Virus record (IMG/VR): IMGVR_UViG_3300011116_000293
Coordinates: 1-37,231 of that record
Direction: 5' to 3' (one strand)
DNA: 37,231 bases
Source of the DNA: a virus
The notes under the pieces are model-generated. The model did no database searches, was not told where the DNA came from, and worked only from the letters and a program-made list of their open reading frames with translations. The position numbers and the translations under genes are program-made. Shown here one piece after another: positions 1 through 7,776 of the stretch (positions are counted from its first letter, which is position 1; the number at the start of each line of letters is the position of its first letter).

Positions 1-114
1 ACACAAGCGCAACACAATTATTTGGTGGTGGAACTGTTACCCAATCAGGCGGTAACTTCATTCACACATTCACATCTTCTGGCGCACTTAGCCCTTTGTC
101 ATCTGTAACAGCAA
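1..114. repeat. Terminal direct repeat, copy 1 (circular closure)
   Basis: These 114 bases are identical to the last 114 of the window. The repeat lies inside the coding sequence of the glycine-rich fibre, and joining the two copies keeps the reading frame open. That fits a circular or circularly permuted assembly overlap better than a physical terminal repeat, which would not normally sit inside a structural gene. Confidence 0.95.
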
Positions 115-1715
115 GTTACTTGGTAGTCGCTGGCGGTGGTGGTGGCGGACGTTCAGAAAACTCAGCCAGCGGTGATGGCGGTGGTGGTGGTGGCGCTGGT
201 GGCTACCGTACAGCCACAGCAATAATTGACTCCAATTCAATTTACACAGTTACTGTTGGCGCTGGTGGTGCTGGCTCAACTTCTGTTGCCGCAAAAGGCG
301 TTAACGGTACTGATTCTGCCTTTTCTGCCATTACTTCAACAGGTGGCGGTGGTGGTGGCTCAGACAACGCCAATACAAATATCAACAATGGTGCTGATGG
401 CGGTTCGGGTGGTGGTGCGGCAAGTTTTTTCCAAACCGCAACAACTGGTGGTGCGTCAAGCCCCGTTACCTCTCCAGTTCAAGGCTTTGCTGGCGGTAGT
501 CTTGCCGCCCCTGCAAGTCCATCGGGTGCAAGGGCTGGTGCGGGTGGCGGCGGTTCATCGCAAGCTGGAAACACTAAAAACGCAAACATTGGCGGTGCGG
601 GCGGTAACGGTACTGCTAATAGTATTTCTGGATCATCAGTTACTTACGCTGGTGGTGGCGGTGGTGGTGGTGGTGGCGACAATGCTCAAGGTGGCGGCGC
701 TGGAGGAACGGGCGGCGGCGGTGCTGGCGGCACAATAAACACCAATGGAACTGCTGGTACTGCCAACTTGGGTGGTGGCGGTGGCGGCGGTGGCCCATCA
801 TCTGGAACTGGCGGCGCAGGCGGCTCTGGCGTTGTAATCATCTCTTACGCTGGCTCACAAGTGTTTGGTGGTGGAACAGTCACATCCTCTGGTGGCAATA
901 CTATTCACACATTTACAAGTAGCGGGTCTTTAGCCCCTACTTATGTTATTGATTATCTTGTCTTAGCAGGCGGTGGTGGTGGTGGATATGACACTGGTGG
1001 TGGTGGCGGTGCGGGAGGTTATCAAGAACTTACCACTCAGACCGTAGCGCCCTCAACTAATTACACCGTCACAATCGGTGGTGGCGGCGCTGGGGCAACT
1101 GGACTTGGCGGGCCGGGGTCAAATGGGTCAAATTCAACATTTTCAGCCACAACCTCAACTGGCGGCGGTGGTGCTGGAACTGGTAATGCTGGCGTAAATT
1201 CGGGCAATAATGGTGGTTCTGGCGGCGGAAGTGCCAGTGGCGGAACGGGCGGGACAGGAACATCTGGGCAAGGAAATAATGGCGGAACATCTGCTGGCAG
1301 AGGGGCTGGCGGTGGCGGTGCTGGCGGAGTAGGTGCAAGCGGCGGCGCACTTACTGGCGGCAACGGCGGAACGGGGACAACATCCTCAATTTCTGGATCG
1401 TCTGTTTGCCGAGGCGGTGGCGGCGGTGGTGGTGCTGCTGCTAGTACTCCCGGAACTGCAACTTGTGGCGGTAGCAATGGCGGTGGAAATGGAGTTTCTG
1501 CAACCAATGCAACTGCAAACTTGGGTGGCGGTGGCGGCGGTGGCAATGGTTCTGGGGCAGCAAGTAGAAACGGCGGCAATGGCGGGTCTGGTGTTGTAAT
1601 TCTTTCAATACCAACAGCTAAATACTCAGGCACAACCACAGGCTCACCAACAGTCACCACAAGCGGTTCAAACACAATTCTGACCTATACCGCGTCAGGC
1701 TCATACACGGCATAA
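1..1715 (+). CDS. Glycine-rich tail fibre/adhesin, C-terminal part (continues from window end)
   Basis: The open frame enters from the left edge (first full codon at 3) and ends with TAA at 1715. Read across the circular junction it starts at 36373, giving 819 aa. This part holds the end of repeat unit 1 and all of units 2 and 3. Each unit opens with an aromatic-hydrophobic strand (YLVVAGGGGGG, YLVLAGGGGGG), runs through about 200 residues of Gly/Ser/Ala/Thr, and closes with GSGVVIISYA (unit 2) or GSGVVILS (unit 3), then (I/L)HTFTSSG or LTYTASG. Glycine-rich domains of this type occur in distal receptor-binding fibres of aquatic phages. Role as host-recognition fibre is inferred from the family and from its place after another fibre gene. 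Long opposite-frame ORFs here are composition artefacts. Confidence 0.85.
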   Translation, partial: TSATQLFGGGTVTQSGGNFIHTFTSSGALSPLSSVTASYLVVAGGGGGGRSENSASGDGGGGGGAGGYRTATAIIDSNSIYTVTVGAGGAGSTSVAAKGVNGTDSAFSAITSTGGGGGGSDNANTNINNGADGGSGGGAASFFQTATTGGASSPVTSPVQGFAGGSLAAPASPSGARAGAGGGGSSQAGNTKNANIGGAGGNGTANSISGSSVTYAGGGGGGGGGDNAQGGGAGGTGGGGAGGTINTNGTAGTANLGGGGGGGGPSSGTGGAGGSGVVIISYAGSQVFGGGTVTSSGGNTIHTFTSSGSLAPTYVIDYLVLAGGGGGGYDTGGGGGAGGYQELTTQTVAPSTNYTVTIGGGGAGATGLGGPGSNGSNSTFSATTSTGGGGAGTGNAGVNSGNNGGSGGGSASGGTGGTGTSGQGNNGGTSAGRGAGGGGAGGVGASGGALTGGNGGTGTTSSISGSSVCRGGGGGGGAAASTPGTATCGGSNGGGNGVSATNATANLGGGGGGGNGSGAASRNGGNGGSGVVILSIPTAKYSGTTTGSPTVTTSGSNTILTYTASGSYTA

Positions 1716-1725
1716 GGAGAAACAA

Positions 1726-2082
1726 ATGTCACACTTTGCAAAAGTAGAAAACGGGATAGTGGTTAACGTAATCGTTGCCGAGCAAGATGTCATTGACTCT
1801 GGCATTTTTGGTCACGGTTGGGTGCAAACCTCATACAACACTTACGGCGGTCAACACCCAGAGGGCAGACCGTTGCGTAAGAACTACGCTGGTATTGGGT
1901 ACACATACGACAGTCAGCGTGATGCGTTTATTCCTCCGCAACCATATCCATCATGGGTTTTGAGCGAGGAGACTTGCCTGTGGTCTGCGCCAACTCCAAT
2001 GCCTACAGATGGCAAACTGTACAACTGGGATGAGACTACTGTGTCTTGGGTAGAAATGGAAGAGGTAATAAATGGGAATTAA
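1726..2082 (+). CDS. Conserved phage tail-associated protein (MSHFAKV family)
   Basis: A 118-aa soluble protein with a strong AGGAGA Shine-Dalgarno 10 bases after the fibre stop codon. It begins MSHFAKVENGIVVNVIVAEQ and contains RKNYAGIGYTYD and a Trp-rich C-terminus (SWVL, LWSAP, YNWDE). This layout is common in small proteins encoded beside tail-fibre genes of marine and freshwater phages. The function is unknown; a fibre chaperone or tail accessory role is inferred from position only. It overlaps the next gene by 11 bases, so the two are probably translationally coupled. Confidence 0.75.
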   Translation: MSHFAKVENGIVVNVIVAEQDVIDSGIFGHGWVQTSYNTYGGQHPEGRPLRKNYAGIGYTYDSQRDAFIPPQPYPSWVLSEETCLWSAPTPMPTDGKLYNWDETTVSWVEMEEVINGN

Positions 2083-2401
2083 CGCCTTCACAAAAACAGG
2101 TAACACGGTGGTGTTTACCGCAGCATCTTCTGCGCCTACAGCCGTGCAGTGTTCTTCTTCTACGCTTGGTGGAAATCAATATCGCATCATCAACGCTGGG
2201 ACAGTGACCGTGTTTTTGGGATACGGCACATCTGCAAGTGATGCAAGCAACAATGCCGTGGTGGTGTCTTCTTCAGGAACGTCTTTCCCTCTACTTGCGG
2301 GAACAGATGAAATCTTGACATTTGTGCCTAATTCTTACTTTACGGGTGTGACATCCAGTGGCACAGCTACTGTATACGTCACGCCTGGGGACGGGATGTA
2401 A
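2072..2401 (+). CDS. Small beta-rich virion protein, paralogue of the 11338 gene
   Basis: A 109-aa Ser/Thr/Val-rich protein predicted to be all beta. It ends TATVYVTPGDGM. The gene at 11338-11685 ends TATVYVTPGEGL, and both share an N-terminal VQCSSSTLGGNQYRI- or ILADSPCNQLRI-like strand, so they look like diverged copies of one small fold. It starts inside the end of the previous gene with GAAGAGG upstream and sits between a tail accessory and a fibre gene. No enzymatic motif is seen. A capsid or fibre decoration role is inferred. Confidence 0.65.
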   Translation: MGINAFTKTGNTVVFTAASSAPTAVQCSSSTLGGNQYRIINAGTVTVFLGYGTSASDASNNAVVVSSSGTSFPLLAGTDEILTFVPNSYFTGVTSSGTATVYVTPGDGM

Positions 2402-2403
2402 TT

Positions 2404-3039
2404 ATGTTAAAGACAGTAGCACAATCAGGCGTAACAGGTTCACTTGTCTATCAAGGCACTTGGGATGCGTCCACAAATACCCCAACTCTCACCTCCAGTG
2501 TTGGAACAAAAGGCTATTACTATGTGGTAAGTGTTGCTGGCTCTACAAATTTAAATGGCATTACAGATTGGCAAGTATCTGATTGGGCTGTATTTAATGG
2601 TGCTGTATGGGAAAAAGTAGACAACTCTGAAGTTATCTATGTCAGCAATGTAGCCACAGGTACAGGTCTTACAGGTGGCCCTATCACAACGACAGGCACT
2701 GTATCTCTAGCCAACACTGCTGTGACTATAGGTACATATGGTGATGCCACAAACGTAGCTTCCTTTACCGTAGACCAACAAGGCAGACTGACAAGCGCAA
2801 GCAATGTCACCATTTCTATCAGCAACACTGCTGTAACTGGCTTGGGTACGATGTCTACGCAAAATGCCAACAGTGTGTCTATCACTGGTGGTAATGTCAC
2901 CGCAAACATCTCATTGACAAACGCCACAAATGCAAGTGCCACGTTTGCCACATCGTCTTTACAACTTGTTCCCGCTGGTTATCTCAAGTTTCAATTAGCC
3001 AACTCAACAATAGTTCTTGTTCCGTATTACGCACAATAA
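2404..3039 (+). CDS. Tail fibre-like protein
   Basis: A 211-aa protein starting two bases after the previous stop. The N-terminal 75 residues form a WDAS/WQVSDWAVFNG/WEKV module often found in phage fibre proteins, apparently a carbohydrate-binding-like beta domain. It is followed by a fibre-shaft segment containing GTGLTGGPITTTGTVSLANT and FTVDQQGRLTSASNVTI. Shaft repeats of this kind are typical of trimeric phage fibres. Likely a minor fibre or distal tail protein. Composition (Thr, Asn, Ala, Ser) matches the 35613 fibre gene. Confidence 0.7.
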   Translation: MLKTVAQSGVTGSLVYQGTWDASTNTPTLTSSVGTKGYYYVVSVAGSTNLNGITDWQVSDWAVFNGAVWEKVDNSEVIYVSNVATGTGLTGGPITTTGTVSLANTAVTIGTYGDATNVASFTVDQQGRLTSASNVTISISNTAVTGLGTMSTQNANSVSITGGNVTANISLTNATNASATFATSSLQLVPAGYLKFQLANSTIVLVPYYAQ

Positions 3040-3040
3040 C

Positions 3041-3265
3041 ATGGATAACCAACAAATCTTCAACATTGTGGTCAGCATTGCTGGCTTTCTTGCTGTTTAT
3101 GTCTTCAACAACACGACAAGGCAGTTACAAAAACTGGAGGACAAGATAAATGAATTACCTAAAGAATATGTGGCAAAAGATGATTACCGCAATGACATCT
3201 CTGAAGTCAAAGATATTCTCAAGCAAATCTTCAACAAGCTAGACGCAAAGGCAGACAAACCTTGA
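3041..3265 (+). CDS. Small membrane-anchored coiled-coil protein (holin- or spanin-like)
   Basis: 74 aa, with the ATG immediately after the previous stop codon preferred over an in-frame start 24 bases upstream inside the fibre gene. One N-terminal membrane segment (IVVSIAGFLAVYVF, residues 7-20) is followed by a charged helical region with heptad character (LQKLEDKINEL, ISEVKDILKQIFNKLDAK). A single N-terminal TM plus coiled coil fits small phage lysis proteins such as inner-membrane spanins, but no partner Rz1-type lipoprotein was found. Function is uncertain. Confidence 0.65.
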   Translation: MDNQQIFNIVVSIAGFLAVYVFNNTTRQLQKLEDKINELPKEYVAKDDYRNDISEVKDILKQIFNKLDAKADKP

Positions 3266-3267
3266 AC

Positions 3268-3600
3268 ATGGAAACTCTCTCGTATGTGAAGTTCGGTGAT
3301 AAAGACGGACTAGGAGAGTTTTTGTTTGAGAACGGGATGCAGCACCAATTGTTCTACGACATCCTTGGAGACAATGGTATTCCTGTTCAAAAGTATCCTT
3401 TGTCAGAAGCTGACTACGAAAACTTAGATGATTGGTTGTTTGTGCATAACCAAGAACATCAGCGTTTAGCAAGCGTTTTAGGTTTGGACAATCCTTTTCA
3501 GTTGCTAGACAGTGATTGGAATGTGGAAGAAGATTTTTATGATTGGCTGGGTGTACACCTTACCATTCATCAACAGATAGCAAAGGCTTTAGGAGTTTGA
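3268..3600 (+). CDS. Acidic conserved hypothetical protein
   Basis: 110 aa from the ATG at 3268; a TTG at 3262 overlapping the previous stop is an alternative start. Rich in Asp, Glu, His and aromatic residues, with two similar segments: FLFENGMQHQLFYDILGD and WLFVHNQEHQRLASVLGL, then WLGVHLTIHQQIAKALGV. This looks like three repeats of a short helical W/F-x5-H-x3 unit. No membrane segment and no known domain recognised. It lies between a membrane protein and the internal virion protein genes. Confidence 0.6.
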   Translation: METLSYVKFGDKDGLGEFLFENGMQHQLFYDILGDNGIPVQKYPLSEADYENLDDWLFVHNQEHQRLASVLGLDNPFQLLDSDWNVEEDFYDWLGVHLTIHQQIAKALGV

Positions 3601-3601
3601 T

Positions 3602-4033
3602 ATGGCAGATGTGATGCAAACAATGAGAAAGCAGACTGTTGCTGATGACATACCTATGCTTGATATTCTAAGAAATGATGCAAAACAACAAGGTATAAAT
3701 TTCAACAATTTGCATGGAATGCTCAAAAGCGACATAAAGAGTGGAAAGACAAGAATCATGCGCTCTGGCAACACTTTGTTGATATATGACATCTTGCAAC
3801 CTGGCTTTGCTGAGGTGCATATTTCTACTATGGATTCTCCAGAAAAACTTGTTGTTGCTGTCAAAGATTTGTATGAGGCCATGAAAAAATCAGGATACAA
3901 AACACTTGTTGCTGTAACTGACAATTCACAAATTGCACGGGTTTTGAATGTTGCAAAAATCCCTGTTTCTGTTCAACAAATACCAGGCGAAGATGGTAGA
4001 GCCGAATATCAATTAACCATACAGGTGCAATGA
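3602..4033 (+). CDS. GNAT-like small protein in the internal virion gene block
   Basis: A 143-aa mixed alpha/beta protein. The segment GNTLLIYDILQPGFAEVHIST, then PEKLVVAVKDLYEAMKKSGYKTLVAVTDNSQIARVL, resembles the central strands and helix of GNAT-type acetyltransferases, which occur at this position before the internal virion genes in several podophages. I do not see a clear acetyl-CoA loop (Q/RxxGxG/A), so catalytic activity is doubtful and a structural role is possible. It overlaps the next gene by four bases (ATGA), indicating coupling with the ejection-protein genes. Confidence 0.5.
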   Translation: MADVMQTMRKQTVADDIPMLDILRNDAKQQGINFNNLHGMLKSDIKSGKTRIMRSGNTLLIYDILQPGFAEVHISTMDSPEKLVVAVKDLYEAMKKSGYKTLVAVTDNSQIARVLNVAKIPVSVQQIPGEDGRAEYQLTIQVQ

Positions 4034-5085
4034 TGGGTAAAAAAGTTAAACAAGCTGCGAATTGGGTTAACAAAGAAGTTATTCAGCCAGTAGGTACTTT
4101 TGTTGGTGAAACAGTAGAAGCTATTGCCAATGACCCCCTACCTTTTATTGCAACTATTGCTCTGACATCAGTAGGTGTTCCTCCTCCTCTTGCATCTGCT
4201 GCTGTTACCGCAGCCAGAGGTGGAAGTATGGAAGACATTGTTATTGCGGCAGGTGCAACCTACGTTGGAGTTCAAGCTGGTCAAGCTGCGGGTGCTGGTG
4301 CATCTAGTGCAGGGGCATCTGCTGCCACTGCAAACATTGCAGCTTCTGCGGCTGGCGCATCTGCGGCTACTGTGACCGCCAACCTTGCTTCTGGTAAATC
4401 TTTTGAAGAATCTATAAACGCAGGTTTGACTGCTGGTGCACTTGCAGGTGCAACTACTGGTGTGATAGAGACAGGAAAATATGCGCTTACACCTGCTGAA
4501 ACAGGTCAAGGTATCAAAGCCGTACCAGGTAAAGGTACTGAGCTTTTTGGTGACCAGACATCTGTTAGCGGTACTGGCCTGACTGAAAAAGTCCCTACAG
4601 GTGGTGGACAAGAATTGACTGTTGATACTAGTGCTGTTCTTCCAACTTCTTTGAAAAGGTACGACACGGACAGAACTACAGTCAGAGGCACAGAAGAGGG
4701 TGGTTTGCAACCAGCGTACACCTCTGCGGCTGATACGTTAACCCCACCATCTTTTGATAAGTCACTTGCACCTGATGTCGGGTACAAAGAACCAAAAACA
4801 GTCACAGATGTTATTGAGCCACCAATTTCCAAAACCACAGAACAACTTGCTAAACCTGTTATTTCTGGTGCATTATCAGAATTGTTTGGGCTTGGCCCTA
4901 AAGTGCCAGGCGCACCGTCTGCTGGTGACTCTTCTGCGGTTGCACAAACTGCCACAACAGGCACTACCGTAGGCTTGACAGCAGCGGGTGGAGCGGGTGA
5001 AATTGAAAGTAAAGAGTCTGGCAAGAAACGTTCAAACGTGTGGAATGAAGAGTCTTTACGACTCAAAGATGCACTAGGAGTGTGA
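4030..5085 (+). CDS. Internal virion (ejection) protein, Ala/Gly-rich
   Basis: 351 aa. Residues about 36-155 are very rich in Ala, Gly, Ser and Val with hydrophobic stretches (PFIATIALTSVGVPPPLASAA, AGATYVGVQAGQAAGAG), followed by a polar Thr/Pro/Gly-rich half. Low-complexity hydrophobic proteins of this kind, placed between tail genes and a long coiled-coil protein, are typical of podovirus internal core or ejection proteins that enter the host envelope with the DNA. There is no signal peptide. Assignment rests on composition and synteny, not a recognised domain. A second ATG directly follows the first. Confidence 0.55.
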   Translation: MMGKKVKQAANWVNKEVIQPVGTFVGETVEAIANDPLPFIATIALTSVGVPPPLASAAVTAARGGSMEDIVIAAGATYVGVQAGQAAGAGASSAGASAATANIAASAAGASAATVTANLASGKSFEESINAGLTAGALAGATTGVIETGKYALTPAETGQGIKAVPGKGTELFGDQTSVSGTGLTEKVPTGGGQELTVDTSAVLPTSLKRYDTDRTTVRGTEEGGLQPAYTSAADTLTPPSFDKSLAPDVGYKEPKTVTDVIEPPISKTTEQLAKPVISGALSELFGLGPKVPGAPSAGDSSAVAQTATTGTTVGLTAAGGAGEIESKESGKKRSNVWNEESLRLKDALGV

Positions 5086-5086
5086 T

Positions 5087-6175
5087 ATGGCAACATTAAG
5101 AAAGATGACCCGTGTAGGTGCAGATGTGCGCCAGATTGCTCGTTTGCTACAAGCAAAAGCACCTGAAAACCATTTGCTTGCCTACATCACCCCTGAAGAG
5201 GCAGAGTTGCTCAAGTCCAGAGGTGGTAGCGGTATGCCTGACCCACAGACAGGTATTCCTACCTACTATGTTCCTGACCCTGAATATGTTGACCCAGATG
5301 CTTTTGAATACATGCAACAGCCTTTTGGTAGCAATATTACAGACGTGCCAGATATTGCAACATCGGGAGCGACTACTGCTCCTAGCGCAACGTCTGTTGA
5401 TTTATTGCCTCAAACTGATTTTTCTGGCGGTGAAAGTCAACAACAAACTTCATATTACACACGTGGCTCACCTAGTGCGTATGGACAGCCTAGTGCTTTT
5501 TCTTCTTTTGTACAAGAAACTGCTCCCACATATTACATGGGTGAAACACCTGCGGGATTCGTTAAATATGGAGCAGACTTAGGTGAAGTTCCTGTTGATA
5601 TTAGAGATAGACCCGCTCCACCTATTGACACTACTCCAAGCAAAACTATTGGAGAAAGATATTCTGACCTAGCCAAGAGCTTGGGTGTTAAAGAAGACAC
5701 ATTGTCTCGTATAGGTTTGGCTGGTTTGCAAGTTGGTTTAGGTGCTAGACAAGCTAGATTAGCAAGAGAAGAAGCTAGAAAAGCAAAAGAAGAACAACAA
5801 AGACTTGCTGCTCCTTACCAAGCAAAAGGTGCAGAATTACAGCGTCAAGCACAAGCTGGAGAGCTTACCCCTGCGGGAAGGCAGCAGTTGCAGACAGTGC
5901 AAGCACAGGCGGCACAAGCGGCTTCTGCCCGTGGCGGTGTAGGCGCACAACAAACAGCGGCAAGGGTAGAAGCTATCCGAGGACAGTTACTGCAACAACA
6001 ATATGACTATGGATTAAAGCTGTCAGGTATTGGTGACCAAATACTCTTGGGTTCTATCAGAACAGGTTTGGAAGCTGACAGGTATGTCAATCAGTTGTCC
6101 AACACTTACTTCACAAATGTTGCAAGAACACTTGCAGGTTCACCCACAGTCATTCAATATGGAGTGCCAGCATAA
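5087..6175 (+). CDS. Internal virion protein with C-terminal coiled coil
   Basis: 362 aa. The first half is Pro/Ser/Tyr-rich and probably extended. Residues about 190-290 form a charged helix (ARLAREEARKAKEEQQRLA, then a Gln/Ala-rich run), and the C-terminus (LKLSGIGDQILLGSIRTGLEADRYVNQLSNTYF) looks like a conserved helical domain. The layout and gene order match the gp14-type internal virion proteins of podophages. It ends TAATG, sharing one base with the next start codon. Confidence 0.6.
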   Translation: MATLRKMTRVGADVRQIARLLQAKAPENHLLAYITPEEAELLKSRGGSGMPDPQTGIPTYYVPDPEYVDPDAFEYMQQPFGSNITDVPDIATSGATTAPSATSVDLLPQTDFSGGESQQQTSYYTRGSPSAYGQPSAFSSFVQETAPTYYMGETPAGFVKYGADLGEVPVDIRDRPAPPIDTTPSKTIGERYSDLAKSLGVKEDTLSRIGLAGLQVGLGARQARLAREEARKAKEEQQRLAAPYQAKGAELQRQAQAGELTPAGRQQLQTVQAQAAQAASARGGVGAQQTAARVEAIRGQLLQQQYDYGLKLSGIGDQILLGSIRTGLEADRYVNQLSNTYFTNVARTLAGSPTVIQYGVPA

Positions 6176-7776
6176 TGGTTGATTCTGCAATCAAAGACCT
6201 GACAAAACTTCCAGTTATGCCAAAACTGGAATCATTGAAACAACCTAAAGCAACACCGTCAGGAATGATTGGTGCGGCTGAACTTGGCCCTGTGTTGAGT
6301 GAATTAGATACGGCTGAATCACAAGCTGCAATGAAAGTTGGTCAAGCTGACATTGCTATAGAAGAAGCAAAAAGACAGGAAAAAGGACGAGAAGCCGAAT
6401 TAAGAAGCGAGTTAATTGGTCGTATGGCAACAGAAGCAAGAGAGTTGCCAGAACGCAAGGCATTGACTGCCGCAAGAACTGAAGTAGGAAATTTTGCTTT
6501 TGTGCCTACAAAAGAGACTACGCAAGACTTGGCGGGAATCTTCTCTCTTATGAGCGTTGTCGGCATGATTGTCGGCAAAGGTAATGCACAGCTTGCCATG
6601 TCTTCTATGAATGGCATGTTAGAAGGCTACCAAAAGGGTAGAGCAGACCTTTACAAGAAAGAGTTGATACAGTTTGACAAGAACTTCAAGGTATTGCAAA
6701 ACAAGGTAATGACTCTTGAGAAAGAGCTTACTGAAGCAATGGAGTTGAAAAAACTTGACAGGGAAAAAGGTGACTTAGCAATCACTATGGCTTTAGCAAA
6801 AGGAGAATCACAATTGCTTAATGCTCTGCGTAACAAGCAAGGTGATGTTGCTGTTTTAAATGCTGTGCAAAGTGCTAGAAATAATATTAAAACTCTTGTT
6901 ACCCTGTCTAACGATTTACAAGGCAAGGCTGATGCTAGAGCAGATGCCGCAGCAGCTAGAGCGCAACAAGAGCGCATAGCAGAAGAAAATCGTCGTGCAG
7001 CAGATGAAAGAGCAAGGCTTGCTAGAGACCAACAAAAACAATTGGCAGAATTAAGAGCATCGCAACCAGGAAAACAAGGTCAAAACGCTTTGACATTTGC
7101 TTCACGGGTGTATGGCAATATTGAAAACGCTACCAACGATTTGGTTAACTTGACCAACTTACCAGCAGTAGCTGAGTCTCCTATTTTTGCTGGAATGATA
7201 GGTGCAGACAGAGATACTGTATTGCGAAACATTACTGCTTTTGCAGCACGAAAAGTTACAGATAAAGACCAACGTGCGTTTGAACAGATAGCAAATAGCT
7301 TGGATGCCGCTCTTGCTAGATTAGAAGCACAGGGTCTTGCCACAGGAGCAACAAAAGCTGCAATACAAAGTTTTGGCGCACTTAAACCAAGGGTTGGTGA
7401 TGACGCTATCAACATGGCAATTTACCTTGCCCGTGTCAAACAAGAAATTGAAACAGGTATTAAAGTACATGCTGAAATGCCAGGCGCAACACCTGGTCAA
7501 AAACAAAACAATCTTAGAAATATTGAAAGAATAAATCAAACTGTTCCATTTAGTGTGGAAGACACTTTGAATGTATTAAAAGCAAACAGAAGGCCATTAG
7601 GCAAAAAAATGGAACAGCTTTTGACGCAACCTCAAATTGTTCCAAACGTAAGTATGGAGCCACAAGAAAGACAAAATAAATATGAGATAAACCAAATAAT
7701 TAAAAAAGGCAATAAGACTTACCGAATTATTGGCCTTGATGACCCTAATGACCCTGAGATAGAGGAAGTGAAATGA
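6175..7776 (+). CDS. Internal virion protein, long coiled coil
   Basis: 533 aa, mostly alpha helical. A strongly charged segment around residues 175-295 (LEKELTEAMELKKLDREKG; then repeated Ala/Arg/Glu) predicts a coiled coil, and a globular helical region follows. No lytic transglycosylase motif is visible. Gene order and size suggest an ejectosome component comparable to gp15 of T7-like or gp20 of P22-like phages, by inference. It shares ATGA with the following gene. Confidence 0.6.
   Translation: MVDSAIKDLTKLPVMPKLESLKQPKATPSGMIGAAELGPVLSELDTAESQAAMKVGQADIAIEEAKRQEKGREAELRSELIGRMATEARELPERKALTAARTEVGNFAFVPTKETTQDLAGIFSLMSVVGMIVGKGNAQLAMSSMNGMLEGYQKGRADLYKKELIQFDKNFKVLQNKVMTLEKELTEAMELKKLDREKGDLAITMALAKGESQLLNALRNKQGDVAVLNAVQSARNNIKTLVTLSNDLQGKADARADAAAARAQQERIAEENRRAADERARLARDQQKQLAELRASQPGKQGQNALTFASRVYGNIENATNDLVNLTNLPAVAESPIFAGMIGADRDTVLRNITAFAARKVTDKDQRAFEQIANSLDAALARLEAQGLATGATKAAIQSFGALKPRVGDDAINMAIYLARVKQEIETGIKVHAEMPGATPGQKQNNLRNIERINQTVPFSVEDTLNVLKANRRPLGKKMEQLLTQPQIVPNVSMEPQERQNKYEINQIIKKGNKTYRIIGLDDPNDPEIEEVK

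Noticed and set aside
1-114. True physical terminal repeat of the phage chromosome
   Set aside because: It lies inside a continuous fibre gene, and its length is compatible with an assembly overlap, so circular closure is the simpler explanation; read data are needed to exclude it fully.
1061-1675. 204-aa Pro-rich ORF on the minus strand opposite the glycine-rich fibre
   Set aside because: It is the reverse complement of GGN-rich codons; no ribosome site and proline runs mirror glycine runs.
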